This document shows positions 8,849-18,795 of a stretch of DNA of 64,000 nucleotides, piece after piece. Where the stretch lies: NCBI GenBank assembly GCA_027577595.1, contig JANBRJ010000011.1, positions 124,001 to 188,000 of the forward strand, given 5' to 3'. A program made the translations under genes and the position numbers. The notes beneath the pieces were generated by a model. It was given only the letters and a program-made list of their open reading frames with translations, was not told the origin of the DNA and ran no database searches. The first letter of the stretch is position 1; every line of letters starts with the position of its first letter. Source of the stretch: Coemansia sp. RSA 487. Lineage: Eukaryota; Kickxellomycota; Kickxellomycetes; Kickxellales; Kickxellaceae.

Positions 8849-10723
8849 ATGGGTGACAATGCCGATAGACGGAGAAGCAACTACTATCTTCCAAGTATAC
8901 GGTCGCTGACAAGCGGTAGTCCTCCACGTTCTTCTGGGCAACAAGAGCAACCACAACCACAACAGCAGCAGCAACAAAATCAGCAACACTACATGACCCC
9001 GCAGCACGTGAACCGAGATGCTTCACAATTCTATACTTCGCAACAGCAAGCGTCACCTATGGAAAACACGCCCTATGCATACAACCGCCTGCATCACCAC
9101 TACCCGTCTGCTCCCCACCAGCACCCTCACACCCAGTCGCAGATAAGGGAGGGCGAGTATCGCCCGCCGCCAGATGCTCAGTATCCTCAGCAGCAGGTGT
9201 TGTCTCCCAGATACAACAATGAGCACCCATCTTCTGCGCCACCGCACCGCCGTTCGTTTGATGCCACAAAACAACACCATCCATCTGCATCCTATGACAG
9301 CTACAGGGGCTCTGACCATTCTGGGGTTTACTCGCCTCCCCCGTCATCCCACCCGCACCACCAGGGCTATTCCGCTGGACAGTACCAGCGCCACAACTAC
9401 CCACCTTCTTCATCCAGCCAAACGTACCGTCCACCACAGCCGACCTCCTCCCATGGTGCGCCTGCCACAACTCCCCCAACCCCTCATTCCTATTACCAAC
9501 AACCGCATCACCATCCGAACCAAAGCTATCAACATCAGCAAACAATGCCACAAAATCCGTCGCACTATGCACAACCACATCCGCTTTCTGCATACAGCGG
9601 CAATGCGCCAACCAGACAGAGCCATTCTCTATTACGTGATGATGCATATCCAGCAGCACAGCCACCTGCACCAGCGAGCGCTGCCCATCGTGGATACTCG
9701 CCACACTCGCCCTACCACCCACACCATCAAAGGCAGCAGCAGCACCAACAGCACCAACAGCACCAACACCCAGGTATGAACCGCATAGGAAGCACGTCTG
9801 TTATCAGCCCTACTACACGGATCGGCAGTGCGATAGAGCATATGTCTATTGGTCTCCAGGAAACATCACCCATCCAACTGCCGCCACAACCGCATGGTCC
9901 TCCAAAAGCAATAACGCCTAGAGAGGAAGGTACGATAGCGCCACCGCAAAAGCAGCAGCAGCTTTTGAGCAACACGAATCCAACAACAACGCAGGTGATA
10001 ACACGCCAGGACGCAGTGGCGGTACCTAAAGCAAACAGTCCAAGTGGCGCCGATAATAACAACAGCGACAGCAGTGACGACGAAGGCAACAATGATGATG
10101 ACGATGAAGAGGGACAGGAAATCGATGATGCGCTTATGAAGCGGCGGAAACGCAACGCACAGAGCGCTGCACGGCTTCGCGAGCGTCGCAAGAACCGGGA
10201 ACAAGAGCTAACCCACAGCTGTGCGGTGCTGATGACGCAAATATCGCAGCTGGAAACTGAGCTGGATGACGAGAAGCGCCGCGCGATGGTGGATATGAGA
10301 AATAACAGTGAAGCATCGACGACCGCTGGCACAGCCACCCCACTAGTCGTCGCTGACCGTAGCAGCGCTACTGCTGGTGGCGGTCCTTTGACCACCGCAG
10401 TGGCTGCTTCGTCGTCATCTAAAGGCACCACCACCACAGGGACCAAAAGACAGCTGGCTATTGCTAGCGATGAAGACGTGGCGATGCAGGGCGGCGGAAC
10501 CGAGCCCGATGGTGGCAGTACCGCGAATGCTTCGACCGTAGAGGACGGCGGTCCACGAAAGCGCAGCAGACCGTTGCGCGAGCTCGATCGGGCGCGGCTA
10601 GGCGACCTAAAGATAAAGATCGAGTCGCTCGGTAAGCTCAACCAACATGTCTGCGTCAATCTGGGCATCTTGCGGCAAGAGATTCATCGCATCTCGCAGG
10701 CTATTGTTACCCAACAAAAATGA
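8849..10723 (+). CDS. bZIP transcription factor with Q/H/P-rich N-terminus and split coiled coil
   Basis: A 624-residue intronless protein. I start it at the ATG at 8849, since the in-frame codons further upstream lack an ATG and follow a leader-like stretch. Residues 1-390 are rich in Gln, His, Pro, Ser and Tyr with poly-Q runs, typical of fungal activation regions. An acidic Asp/Ser patch precedes the basic region (431-453), whose RNAQSAARLRERR matches the bZIP signature with N436 and R444 at DNA-contact positions. The adjacent zipper is short, about three heptads ending near 475. A Ser/Thr/Ala/Gly linker of about 100 residues follows, then a second long coiled coil at 584-619 with hydrophobic a/d positions and Asn598. 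No orthologue is recognised; targets are unknown. Confidence 0.82.
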   Translation: MGDNADRRRSNYYLPSIRSLTSGSPPRSSGQQEQPQPQQQQQQNQQHYMTPQHVNRDASQFYTSQQQASPMENTPYAYNRLHHHYPSAPHQHPHTQSQIREGEYRPPPDAQYPQQQVLSPRYNNEHPSSAPPHRRSFDATKQHHPSASYDSYRGSDHSGVYSPPPSSHPHHQGYSAGQYQRHNYPPSSSSQTYRPPQPTSSHGAPATTPPTPHSYYQQPHHHPNQSYQHQQTMPQNPSHYAQPHPLSAYSGNAPTRQSHSLLRDDAYPAAQPPAPASAAHRGYSPHSPYHPHHQRQQQHQQHQQHQHPGMNRIGSTSVISPTTRIGSAIEHMSIGLQETSPIQLPPQPHGPPKAITPREEGTIAPPQKQQQLLSNTNPTTTQVITRQDAVAVPKANSPSGADNNNSDSSDDEGNNDDDDEEGQEIDDALMKRRKRNAQSAARLRERRKNREQELTHSCAVLMTQISQLETELDDEKRRAMVDMRNNSEASTTAGTATPLVVADRSSATAGGGPLTTAVAASSSSKGTTTTGTKRQLAIASDEDVAMQGGGTEPDGGSTANASTVEDGGPRKRSRPLRELDRARLGDLKIKIESLGKLNQHVCVNLGILRQEIHRISQAIVTQQK

Positions 10724-11162
10724 TAAGAGCTAGAACTTTGTCCTGCGGTAACCGTGGTATTCTATAACCTTTGCTACATTCGACTACCTTTCAACCGTAG
10801 AATATTTTAATTCCACCTATTTTTATGATGCTAAAAAGAGCTCCACCCTCTTGTTTGTGCGCCCTCAACCATAATGGCGTCAAGCATTAATATATAACCA
10901 CCAACACCTGTTATATCTTCCATTACTTGATGTGGATTATACGTTTATGTTTTGGTCGCTCACTTTCTGCGCATCACATGAATGCGCCCCTCAATTTCAG
11001 ACTACTGTATAGAAGCGTACCTACTAGTCCGCGTTTCCAACGACACGTAGAAATAAGGTAGTTTTTTCTTTATCGCTTTTTCATCTTATAATCCTAGTCA
11101 TTAAAGTTCGATAGTCTTTGTTTTTGTTTTGCACTATTCGTTCTCGATCGCACAACGACAAG
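10724..11162. other. Intergenic region between the bZIP and XAP5 genes
   Basis: About 440 bases, AT-rich, holding the bZIP 3' UTR and the XAP5 promoter and leader. I see no gene or repeat in it. Confidence 0.5.
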
Positions 11163-12212
11163 ATGGTAGAACAGAAAGTCACCGATCGGAGAGCAGAGCA
11201 TCCGAAAGGACAGCGTGCAAGGCCAGCAGATGAAAGAACATCAAAAACAATAGGAGCAAACTCTAGCGAAACAAACAAGAGCGGGCAAAGATTTGTTAGC
11301 AAGGAAGCCAGCGTCGAGAACAAGCTCAAAATGTCGACGATCGGGCTTGTTAACCTTGAGGATTTCCAGCGGATCAAGGGCGAGCTCGAGGAGGAAAGGC
11401 GCCGAGAGGCGGCAAATACGCTTGTGCGCAGGCGGTCCTCTTCTGAGAAGGTATCCGACAGAGGCTCCGCGGAAAAGCTGGGAGCGGGCGGATCTGATTT
11501 GGGGTCTGTCGAGGGTGGTAAGAGCAGGCAAAAGAAGGGCAAAAGGGAGAGCAAAAAGAAAAAGAGTGCCTTGTCTTTTGGCGACGATGACGACGATGAC
11601 GACAACGGCAGCGACGGTGGAAACAATGATGTTGTGCCTATCAAAAGGGCCCGGAAGAACCCAGCCGTGGACACCAGCTTTCTCCCTGACAAGGAGCGTG
11701 AGGAGGAGGAAGCACGACTGCGTGAAGAGCTGCGGCAAAAGTGGCTTCGAGACCAAGAGGCGATTAAAGAGGAGGCAATCACCATCACATACAGTTTCTG
11801 GGACGGATCTGGTCACCGAAAACAGGTCCGGTGCAAGAAGGGCGACACGATTGCGCAGTTCCTTGACAAATGCAAAGCACAGGTCCCTGAGCTCCGCGGC
11901 TCCAAGGGAGATAGCCTTGTTTATGTCAAGGAGGATCTGATCATCCCGCACCACTATACTTTCTACGATTTTATCATCAACAAGACGCGCGGAAAGTCCG
12001 GCCCCCTGTTCAGCTTTGATGTCCACGACGATGTGAGGCTCACGCACGATGTTCGGATTGAGAAGGACGACTCGCATGCGGGGAAGGTCTGCGAGCGCTC
12101 CTGGTACGAGCGCAACAAGCACATATTCCCCGCCAACCGCTGGGAAATCTTTAGCCCCGAAAAGGACTACGGTTCATATACTATCAAGGACTCGAAGAAG
12201 AAAAAGACCTAA
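11163..12212 (+). CDS. XAP5/FAM50 family nuclear protein
   Basis: A 349-residue protein of the XAP5 (FAM50) family, nuclear proteins linked to spliceosome C complex and transcription in animals and plants. The conserved C-terminal domain (about 205-345) is near full strength: [46 protein letters not shown], and [18 protein letters not shown]. Upstream it retains [11 protein letters not shown] and [21 protein letters not shown], two further FAM50 motifs, separated by a basic/Ser and poly-Asp segment. The ATG at 11163 is chosen because the preceding in-frame codons contain no ATG. It lies 132 bp tail-to-tail from TSR1, so the 3' UTRs probably overlap. Family call is very secure; molecular role in fungi is poorly known. 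Confidence 0.95.
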   Translation: MVEQKVTDRRAEHPKGQRARPADERTSKTIGANSSETNKSGQRFVSKEASVENKLKMSTIGLVNLEDFQRIKGELEEERRREAANTLVRRRSSSEKVSDRGSAEKLGAGGSDLGSVEGGKSRQKKGKRESKKKKSALSFGDDDDDDDNGSDGGNNDVVPIKRARKNPAVDTSFLPDKEREEEEARLREELRQKWLRDQEAIKEEAITITYSFWDGSGHRKQVRCKKGDTIAQFLDKCKAQVPELRGSKGDSLVYVKEDLIIPHHYTFYDFIINKTRGKSGPLFSFDVHDDVRLTHDVRIEKDDSHAGKVCERSWYERNKHIFPANRWEIFSPEKDYGSYTIKDSKKKKT

Positions 12213-12344
12213 ATGCCGCACTCTGTTTTAGCTTGAACCACAATCTTGTTGCGCTTTCATTCTTGCTGTTTATAAAATTTTAATTAGAGTAAAAAAAAAA
12301 AAGAAACCAAGAGATTCACAGGTCAGCTTTCGTGAATACTCAAT

Positions 12345-14861
12345 TTATATCTCCATTTCTTCTCCAGTTGATGGCTGATCTACACCAGAAACAGCCCATT
12401 GTTTCCTCTGCACGCCGTCTTGCTCATACTCAGACCACAGGCTCGTGTTCCACTTGGGGAACACACGCTTGTACAGATTCATGCAAACCGTGTCCATCTG
12501 CTTCATTGGCCCATCGAACACGCACTTCATGTATCCATGAGTACCAAGACTCTCCATGATATGCCCGACCCGGCCGTGTTTTGTATGGATCTGGATAGGC
12601 TTGAACCAGTTTATATCCTCTGGGTTGAAGAACATATAGCGGATTACCGCGCCACGCTTGTTGACCTTGAATGGTGCGCCCGTAAGCATAATGCGCTTGG
12701 CAAGGATCCGCGACGGGTTGACCTCAAGCGATGTTCCCGTGCCAACGAGAGTAGGCATTGCTGGCGAGGCATCGGCATCAGCACCAGCAGGCGTTGGCAA
12801 GTACATAGAGACAGGCACAGTGCCAAACTGGATTGGTGCGAAGATAGTACCGACGCTAACTGCGCCATGCTGCAAGAAACGCTCAAACTTGTGCACATTG
12901 TTTGTAGTTGAGCCGCCCTGCGTGTGCTGGCTAAAGAGCGGATGCACGTTGTATCGGCGGAAGCCAAAGTGGATCACCATCGGGTCCTTTGAGCGCACCG
13001 GCGCTGTGTAATCCTCGCTGCGCGAAATCGTGAAATGAACAACCGACATCTGGTGCTCGTGCTGCATCAGACCAAAGGCAACAAAGGGCCTGTTGGGACT
13101 GTATGCAGCTGCTGCCTTTGCTGGTACTGCATTCAAGATAATACGCACGTGCATCCCGGCCTTGGCTGGCGCGTCCTCGGTCATCCGCAGAACCCGTTTA
13201 TGTGTATGTTTAAGGTTCTCGAACTGGAAGATCCGCCCATAGTCCAGGGGCAGGTTCTCGTACGGATCCCATGGAGATGTGCGGAAGCTCTGCATTCCAC
13301 GATACCGCGCAAACCTTGTGCGCGCAGGAACGTCGAGGGGCGTGTCGACCTCATCGGGGAACTGCAAATTGTCGCGGTTCTGCTTTTCACGCTCCTTTAG
13401 GTATGCGCGTAGCTGGGCTGCATTTTCTTCAGCGCTCAGTAGACCTTCCTCGTCATCCTCAGCATCCTCGGCAGCGCTGGCATTCTCATTTCCGTCAATG
13501 ATCTTGCCGCCCTCATCTACACGGAACTCTTTGTACTCATTCTCATCCTCATCCGACTCTCCAGAACCCGATTCATCCATCATGTCGTCCGAGTCGTCGT
13601 CCGAGTAGTCGCTTGCATCCGAGCCAGACTCCGACCCCTCTTCATCTCCTTCGTTGGCCAGAATCCAAGCCGCCTGGTAGCTTGACACGCCTTTGGGCAC
13701 ACGAACGACACGCTCTCTACCGGCAGCAATCTTACGCTCCTCTTCCTCCATCTGTTCCATTTGCTCCTTCCACGCGCCCATCTCCTCGTCATCAGGCCAC
13801 GTTTGCTCATTGTTCATTTGGTCAGGCTCGTTGGCTTCGACAAGCGAATCCTGGAGCTCGGCATTGGGCTGGTCTATGACAACAGGCTCGTCATCCTCCT
13901 CGATCGCGTTGCCCTTTGCTACCTCCAAAGCAACAGGCACATGGTATATCGTGTCTATCTGGAAGTCGCCAAAGTTGGGTAGATGCACAAGGCGGTTAGC
14001 CGATAGGTTTCCGCCTCTCAGGTATCCAGTCAATGCCAAGCGGCCGACCTGTGGATCCTTAATGCTTGGTTGGAACTCAATGTTATCGGCGAGAATGTAG
14101 GGTCTTTCGCGCCGCCACTTGATCTTCTTGGGAACCTGGGCGGTGATCATGCGCAGGACTGCAAGCGACTCGCTCTCCGACTCTGTGGTAAAGACCTTGT
14201 CGATATCGGGGAAAAAGTAGTCCATAAAGCTCTGCAGAGACTTTTTCACGTCGTTGCGGCGCTTGGGCACAACCGCCTCAATTCCCTGTACAATAGGGAA
14301 CACGCCTGCGTGGCCCTGGTTCTGGATGGCCTTCAGACACTGCTCTCCAAACGCATCAACCTCAACATCGGCCGACAAGCCCATGATCAGATAATCGGCC
14401 ACTTTGGCCGCGTCCAAAATATCCAAGAGATTACGTCCGACCTCGACAAACTGGATTGTCTGCTTGAACCGCACAACATCAAGCAGCTTGCAAGTCTTCT
14501 TTGCGTCTTCTGGATACTGCTCGTCCACGCACTGGTAAAGACCCCTCACGATTGCAGAGACATCGGTATCGGCACACAACGGGACCACTGCTACAACCTT
14601 GGGTGTGCGGTGACGTCCGCTAAAGATCCTGGTGGAAAACGCTATTTGCTCTCGCTTCTTGCGCTGCTCTACGCGGAGAGCGTGGCGACGATCTAGCCGA
14701 CTGTGCTTGCGCAGCACTTTGCCCTTGATGCTAGCCCGCTGTGTGCGTCCTTTTGATTTGTCCCGAAGACTGTTTTTCGTCGCAAACCGCCTTTTGAACG
14801 GCTTGTTCTTTTGCGTCAAGGACGATCTGTGATGGAACTGTTTTTGCTGTTCCTTTGCCAT
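12345..14861 (-). CDS. TSR1: Ribosome maturation factor Tsr1 (pre-40S)
   Basis: An 838-residue member of the Bms1/Tsr1 family, which resemble translational GTPases; Tsr1 lacks a working G domain and sits on cytoplasmic pre-40S particles, blocking early subunit joining. The basic N-terminus (about 1-70) has the characteristic LTQKNKPFKRRFATKNSLRD and is nuclear-signal-like. It is followed by the degenerate GTPase-like domain, the AARP2CN region (about 230-310, ILADNIEFQPS), a long acidic Asp/Glu/Ser-rich insert (about 360-500), and the conserved C-terminal domain with KSFR-type SFRTSPWDPYENLPLDYGRI and the GAPFKVNKRGAVIRYMFFN block. Length matches yeast Tsr1 (788) plus a longer acidic insert. 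No intron. It is transcribed divergently from KRR1 over only 331 bp. Confidence 0.95.
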   Translation of the reverse strand: MAKEQQKQFHHRSSLTQKNKPFKRRFATKNSLRDKSKGRTQRASIKGKVLRKHSRLDRRHALRVEQRKKREQIAFSTRIFSGRHRTPKVVAVVPLCADTDVSAIVRGLYQCVDEQYPEDAKKTCKLLDVVRFKQTIQFVEVGRNLLDILDAAKVADYLIMGLSADVEVDAFGEQCLKAIQNQGHAGVFPIVQGIEAVVPKRRNDVKKSLQSFMDYFFPDIDKVFTTESESESLAVLRMITAQVPKKIKWRRERPYILADNIEFQPSIKDPQVGRLALTGYLRGGNLSANRLVHLPNFGDFQIDTIYHVPVALEVAKGNAIEEDDEPVVIDQPNAELQDSLVEANEPDQMNNEQTWPDDEEMGAWKEQMEQMEEEERKIAAGRERVVRVPKGVSSYQAAWILANEGDEEGSESGSDASDYSDDDSDDMMDESGSGESDEDENEYKEFRVDEGGKIIDGNENASAAEDAEDDEEGLLSAEENAAQLRAYLKEREKQNRDNLQFPDEVDTPLDVPARTRFARYRGMQSFRTSPWDPYENLPLDYGRIFQFENLKHTHKRVLRMTEDAPAKAGMHVRIILNAVPAKAAAAYSPNRPFVAFGLMQHEHQMSVVHFTISRSEDYTAPVRSKDPMVIHFGFRRYNVHPLFSQHTQGGSTTNNVHKFERFLQHGAVSVGTIFAPIQFGTVPVSMYLPTPAGADADASPAMPTLVGTGTSLEVNPSRILAKRIMLTGAPFKVNKRGAVIRYMFFNPEDINWFKPIQIHTKHGRVGHIMESLGTHGYMKCVFDGPMKQMDTVCMNLYKRVFPKWNTSLWSEYEQDGVQRKQWAVSGVDQPSTGEEMEI

Positions 14862-15192
14862 ATTCGTAATCGTGCGCTAGTAAATAGCAAAGAAAAATGT
14901 AAGCACTAAAGAGACGACAAGAAAACACTAGAGATAGAGATGCTTTTTTTGCAACTCGAAAAACAGGAGAAAAGAAAAAAAAATTCTGTACAAACTTTTT
15001 TCCAAAGTTAAAACTTGATTTGATCACCGGATCAATAATTTTTTTTTTGCTTAAACACAAAAAAGTGTGGAAAAGGCAACATATCCATCCCGTTTCCTCC
15101 TTTCTTTTGTCTCTACATTTGTCCTAATTCTATATTCATTTATCCCTGCTTATTACCACCCCTGTTCTTTTACCAGTCGAAAGCTGAAGAGT
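14862..15192. promoter_or_regulatory. Short bidirectional promoter TSR1-KRR1
   Basis: The 331 bases between the two divergent start codons must hold both promoters. Long A runs and T runs dominate (for example 14967-14975 and 15039-15049), the nucleosome-depleting type seen at fungal ribosome-biogenesis promoters. I do not find an exact PAC (GCGATGAG) or RRPE match. Both genes act in 40S assembly, so co-regulation is a natural inference. Confidence 0.55.
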
Positions 15193-16443
15193 ATGAGCGA
15201 CAACAAACAAGATGGTACGTTCTTTTTCTGCCAGAGGGACTCGAGCTTTGGAACTTTGCAATACTCAGAGTATAAGCACAATGGACACTAAGATACACTT
15301 GAAGTTTGCTTCGCTATTGTCTAATCTAATGTAGATAAGAAGGTCAAAGAAAAGCCCAACGCCATAGACTTGTCGACGGTTCCCGAGGATGAAATCAAAA
15401 ATGCGCTAAAGTTTGAAAAAGGAGATATGACCACACCACTGCTGGAGGAGTCGAGTTTCGCCACATTGTTTCCCAAATACCGTGAGCAGTATCTCCGGGA
15501 AATATGGCCGCTTGTGACAAAAGCTCTCGACAAGCACGGTATAGGGTGCCAGCTTGATCTTGTAGAAGGAAGCATGACGGTCCGGACGACGCGCAAAACA
15601 TGGGATCCTTATATGGTTCTCAAGGCACGCGATCTCATCAAACTTCTTGCGCGCAGCGTGCCGTTCCCTCAAGCGGTTAAGATCCTAGAGGATGATGTGA
15701 CTTGCGAAGTCATCAAGGTCGGCAACCTTGTGAACAACAAAGAGCGGTTTGTCAAGCGCAGACAAAGGCTACTTGGTCCGAACGGGAACACACTCAAGGC
15801 AATTGAGCTTCTGACCGGATGCTACATTATGATCCAGGGCTCGACAGTATCTGCAATGGGCTCATACAGAGGGCTCAAGGAAGTGCGCCGTATTGTCGAG
15901 GACTGCATGAAGAACATCCATCCGATCTACCATATCAAGGAACTGATGATCCGCAAGGAGCTTGCCAAGGATCCAAAGCTAGCAAACGAATCATGGGACA
16001 GATTCCTACCGCGGTTCAAGAAGCGCAACGTTAAGCAAAAGAAACCAAAGACGGACAAGGCGAAGAATAAGAAGAGCGGTGAGGCTAACCCTGAGTTTAC
16101 GCCAAGAAAGGTCGACTTGCAGCTCATGTCTGGTGAATACTTCCTCAAGCCTGATGAGAAGCGGGCAAAGGAGCTGGAGCGGAAGAAGAAGGCCAGTGCC
16201 GAGAATCGGGCAAAGAAGATTGCCGAGCGCGGTAAGGACTTTGTTGCACCCAAGGAATCATCCAATGCTACGTCTAAGCGCAAGGGCTCTGACAAAGCCG
16301 ACGAAAAGAAGCAGTTGGAGTCGCTGATGAACAAATTCAAGTCGAGGGCCTCCGAAAAAGAGTCAAAGAGAAGCGCTGATACCGGTGACGTTGCTTCATA
16401 TGTTGTAGATGGCAGTGCAAGCAAAAAGAAAAAGACAAAATAA
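15193..16443 (+). CDS. KRR1: KRR1 small subunit processome component, two exons
   Basis: Krr1 is a KH-domain protein of the nucleolar 90S/SSU processome needed for early 18S rRNA processing. Exon 1 is 15193-15214 (only 22 bases); the intron 15215-15334 runs from GTACGT to TAG with CTAAT just upstream of the acceptor; exon 2 is 15335-16443. The 376-residue product has the family-defining [20 protein letters not shown], the KH core around [20 protein letters not shown], and [30 protein letters not shown], followed by DRFLPRF. The Lys-rich tail from about 230 is longer than in yeast (316 residues). The start rests on the splice join, which restores a normal MSDNKQDDKK N-terminus. It ends 97 bp tail-to-tail from the RPP14/POP8-like gene. 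Confidence 0.96.
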
Positions 16444-16540
16444 ACAGCTTCATGGACCTTTTTTCGGTCAGTTTTTTTCTTGGTAAAATTTGAAACATTT
16501 AGGTAAAACAGAGTGCCAGATAAGTTATATAAAGCAAGAG

Positions 16541-16924
16541 TCAATCCCGACTGCTAGCGACAACGCCCATCGAAAATGCCGAACCACGGAGAACCTGGAA
16601 ATGCGCGTTGGTTCCGTCGAGTTGCTTAAATGGTGTCACTACCATCGCCTGCCATACCGATTTATACTTGTCGAATGGAACGCGGATGATGGCTTTTGGA
16701 TACTTGAGATCGAGGATATCCACAGACATTCCAGCACCAACAGCGCCAAGCCATTGTCTAAGAACCATCATTATGTAGTCGTAGTACTGCTGCGGCTCAA
16801 CACTTGTTGGCAAAGCTGTGACCATTGAAATCGCGAAATAATAGAATTGCTGTTTGGATATTGTGGTTCGGAATGTCTGAGCAGCAGCTTCCTCAGCGCA
16901 CTTGGGCTTATCCACATCCATCAT
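16541..16924 (-). CDS. POP8: RNase P/MRP subunit, Rpp14/Pop8-like
   Basis: A 127-residue protein that I match to the Rpp14/Pop5 family, small protein subunits of the RNase P (tRNA 5' processing) and RNase MRP (pre-rRNA ITS1 cleavage) ribonucleoproteins. Shared features with human RPP14 are a block of form LGAVGAGMSVDILDLKYPKA (against FGEVDAALPLDILTYEEKTL), then AIIRVPFDKYKSVWQAM and a C-terminal FQVLRGSAFSM. Length suits yeast Pop8 (133). The ATG at 16922-16924 is used; a second ATG follows directly. The closely spaced convergent KRR1 gene is also a pre-rRNA processing factor. Family assignment rests on pattern, not on a search; Pop5 is the main alternative. Confidence 0.7.
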   Translation of the reverse strand: MMDVDKPKCAEEAAAQTFRTTISKQQFYYFAISMVTALPTSVEPQQYYDYIMMVLRQWLGAVGAGMSVDILDLKYPKAIIRVPFDKYKSVWQAMVVTPFKQLDGTNAHFQVLRGSAFSMGVVASSRD

Positions 16925-17280
16925 TGCTATCAACAGAAAGCTTCAGGCTTTACAATATAAATATTTAGAGAAACAGTTAAAAAGAGATCGGGCTTGACAA
17001 GTAAGGTGTGCTTCAACGATGCTGAAATGCTTTTATATAAAAAGCAGGATGATCTAGAATTCTATATGCAAAACTGCCAGGGGATAGACACAGCCTAATA
17101 TGGGCAACATCCATATAAAAGATTGGGTTTTTTTTGTCTTCTTGCCGAACCAATAGAACTTATCGTTAAACTTTCGTGTATATTTGAGATTTCAAGACAA
17201 GGTATAGAAGACTAAGCAGAAATATGGTCTACAGAACTAGAAAATAAATGAGGTGTGTACGCAAAATCCCTTCTTTCGAT
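16925..17280. other. POP8-like promoter and bHLH 3' region
   Basis: About 356 AT-rich bases. They hold the promoter of the RNase P/MRP-like gene and the 3' UTR of the bHLH gene. No gene or repeat is visible. Confidence 0.5.
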
Positions 17281-18795
17281 CTAAATACGCTTCTTTTTCG
17301 AGCGAGCAGAGGATGAGCTCTCTGGCAGATACAAGGTAGCAGTAGCAACAGCAGAGTCTTGTTTTGCCATTTGTAAAACCTTTTCAATGATCTTGTCACC
17401 GTCAGGCATCTTGCGGAGTATTTCTTGCAGGTACAGAGACTCGCGCTTGTACAAATCGTTGTTTCTGCGCAGATGGTAAATGTACTCTGTGGACTTTCCC
17501 AGAACAGTGGCCTTGTTGAGTTTTGTGGCAGCTTCTACGCCATCTACGACAATGGCGGATTCCTCATTATCATTATCATCGTCAATACCGTCATCGTTGT
17601 CATCATTGTTGATATCGATGCCAGGGTGGTGTTTGTTAGCCTTGGGCCGAATGTTCTGGAGCGCTGGAACAGAGTTGCGAAGATCGCGGATCCTGTCGTT
17701 GATGTTGTTGCGATAGCGCCTTTCAATTGCATTGTGAGCGACCTTGCGAAAAACTAGTGGGCTCGATGTTTGCGGGTTGCTGCTAATGTTGTCGAACACA
17801 GAGTTCTCTGTGTTTGCGGATGCTGTTGTCATGACAGCAGCCGTCGTGTTTAGTCGGCTTATAGGAACCTTTGCGGGAGCAAATGAGAAATCAGTGCCAT
17901 CAGCCGATCCAACCAACGGCAGCTGCGTCGTGGTAGATATCGGTATGCCAGGGTGATACGAGGCAATGCGTTGCATAGCCATACCAGTCGGTATAGGCAT
18001 AATCGAACAGCTGTCAGCTGCTCCAACGACAGCATTACTAACAGCAGCGGCATTACTAGCAGAGGTGCCACAAAACATGTTTGCAGTTGCTCCGTATGAC
18101 GCAGGCATGCTAACGCGCTTGCTTAGAGGTACACCGATCGGCCCAAAGAGGTCTTGGAATCCGTTGTCGTCGATATCCTCAGCTCTTTTGTGCTTCCCCA
18201 GCACGCTGTTTGCGTCAAGGTAATATGATTGTTGCTGCTGCTGTTGCTGCTGATCAAGTGCTCCAGAAGGTGACAGATAACTCTGCGTAACGTGCGGCTG
18301 CTGTATTAACGATTGGTTGACTGCGGCCCCTCTTGTGCTATTCCGAGAAGCAGGTACGCTGTTGAACATGTTGAGAGAAGGATCGAATCCAGCAGACGAC
18401 AAGGGCTGCTGGCCGAACAAAGTGTTGCTGCCAATGTCAGTGGCAATTGCAGCCACGTCCGAACCAATATCGCTGAGCTGAATCGACTGGATGGACTGTG
18501 CAGGCGTTGTACCAATAGAGTTTAAGAGCATCGGGCTTTCTTGTATAGGTAAGCTAAGGATCGGGACGTCAGTGTATGCCGAGGTTGTAGAGGCCAGAAA
18601 GGCTGCAATGGCCTGTTCGTTTGAGCAAGCCGAAGTGATGGGTTGTTGCGGCGATGATAGTGGCATGGTTGTCGATGTTATTCCAAGAAAGTTGTTAAGA
18701 GCGACGATATTTTGGTCATCGACCTGCTGCTGAGAAGGGGCTTGAGAGCACGCCGGAAGGCCGTTTAATACGGTTGGCGAAGAGTACTGTTGCAT
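17281..18795 (-). CDS. SREBP-type bHLH transcription factor without membrane anchor
   Basis: A 504-residue protein starting at the ATG at 18793-18795. The long N-terminus is Ser/Thr/Gln/Asn-rich with a poly-Q stretch (about residues 185-195). Its bHLH domain begins near 350: H354, E358, R362 and the diagnostic Y361 in HNAIERRYRNNINDRIRDLR. That tyrosine, in place of the usual Arg, marks the SREBP/Sre1/Tye7/Hms1 class, which can bind both sterol-response elements and E-boxes. The loop is expanded by about 30 Asn/Asp-rich residues, and helix 2 (KATVLGKSTEYIYHLR) leads into a short leucine zipper. The protein ends at about 504 with a basic tail and has no transmembrane pair, so it cannot be SCAP-tethered like Sre1. 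A TATAAA lies 58 bp upstream (18853-18858, minus strand). Confidence 0.85.
   Translation of the reverse strand: MQQYSSPTVLNGLPACSQAPSQQQVDDQNIVALNNFLGITSTTMPLSSPQQPITSACSNEQAIAAFLASTTSAYTDVPILSLPIQESPMLLNSIGTTPAQSIQSIQLSDIGSDVAAIATDIGSNTLFGQQPLSSAGFDPSLNMFNSVPASRNSTRGAAVNQSLIQQPHVTQSYLSPSGALDQQQQQQQQSYYLDANSVLGKHKRAEDIDDNGFQDLFGPIGVPLSKRVSMPASYGATANMFCGTSASNAAAVSNAVVGAADSCSIMPIPTGMAMQRIASYHPGIPISTTTQLPLVGSADGTDFSFAPAKVPISRLNTTAAVMTTASANTENSVFDNISSNPQTSSPLVFRKVAHNAIERRYRNNINDRIRDLRNSVPALQNIRPKANKHHPGIDINNDDNDDGIDDDNDNEESAIVVDGVEAATKLNKATVLGKSTEYIYHLRRNNDLYKRESLYLQEILRKMPDGDKIIEKVLQMAKQDSAVATATLYLPESSSSARSKKKRI

Noticed and set aside
8945-9770. CAG/CAA-rich repeats as a possible repeat array
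   Set aside because: They are in-frame poly-Gln codons of the bZIP factor, not a separate repeat element.
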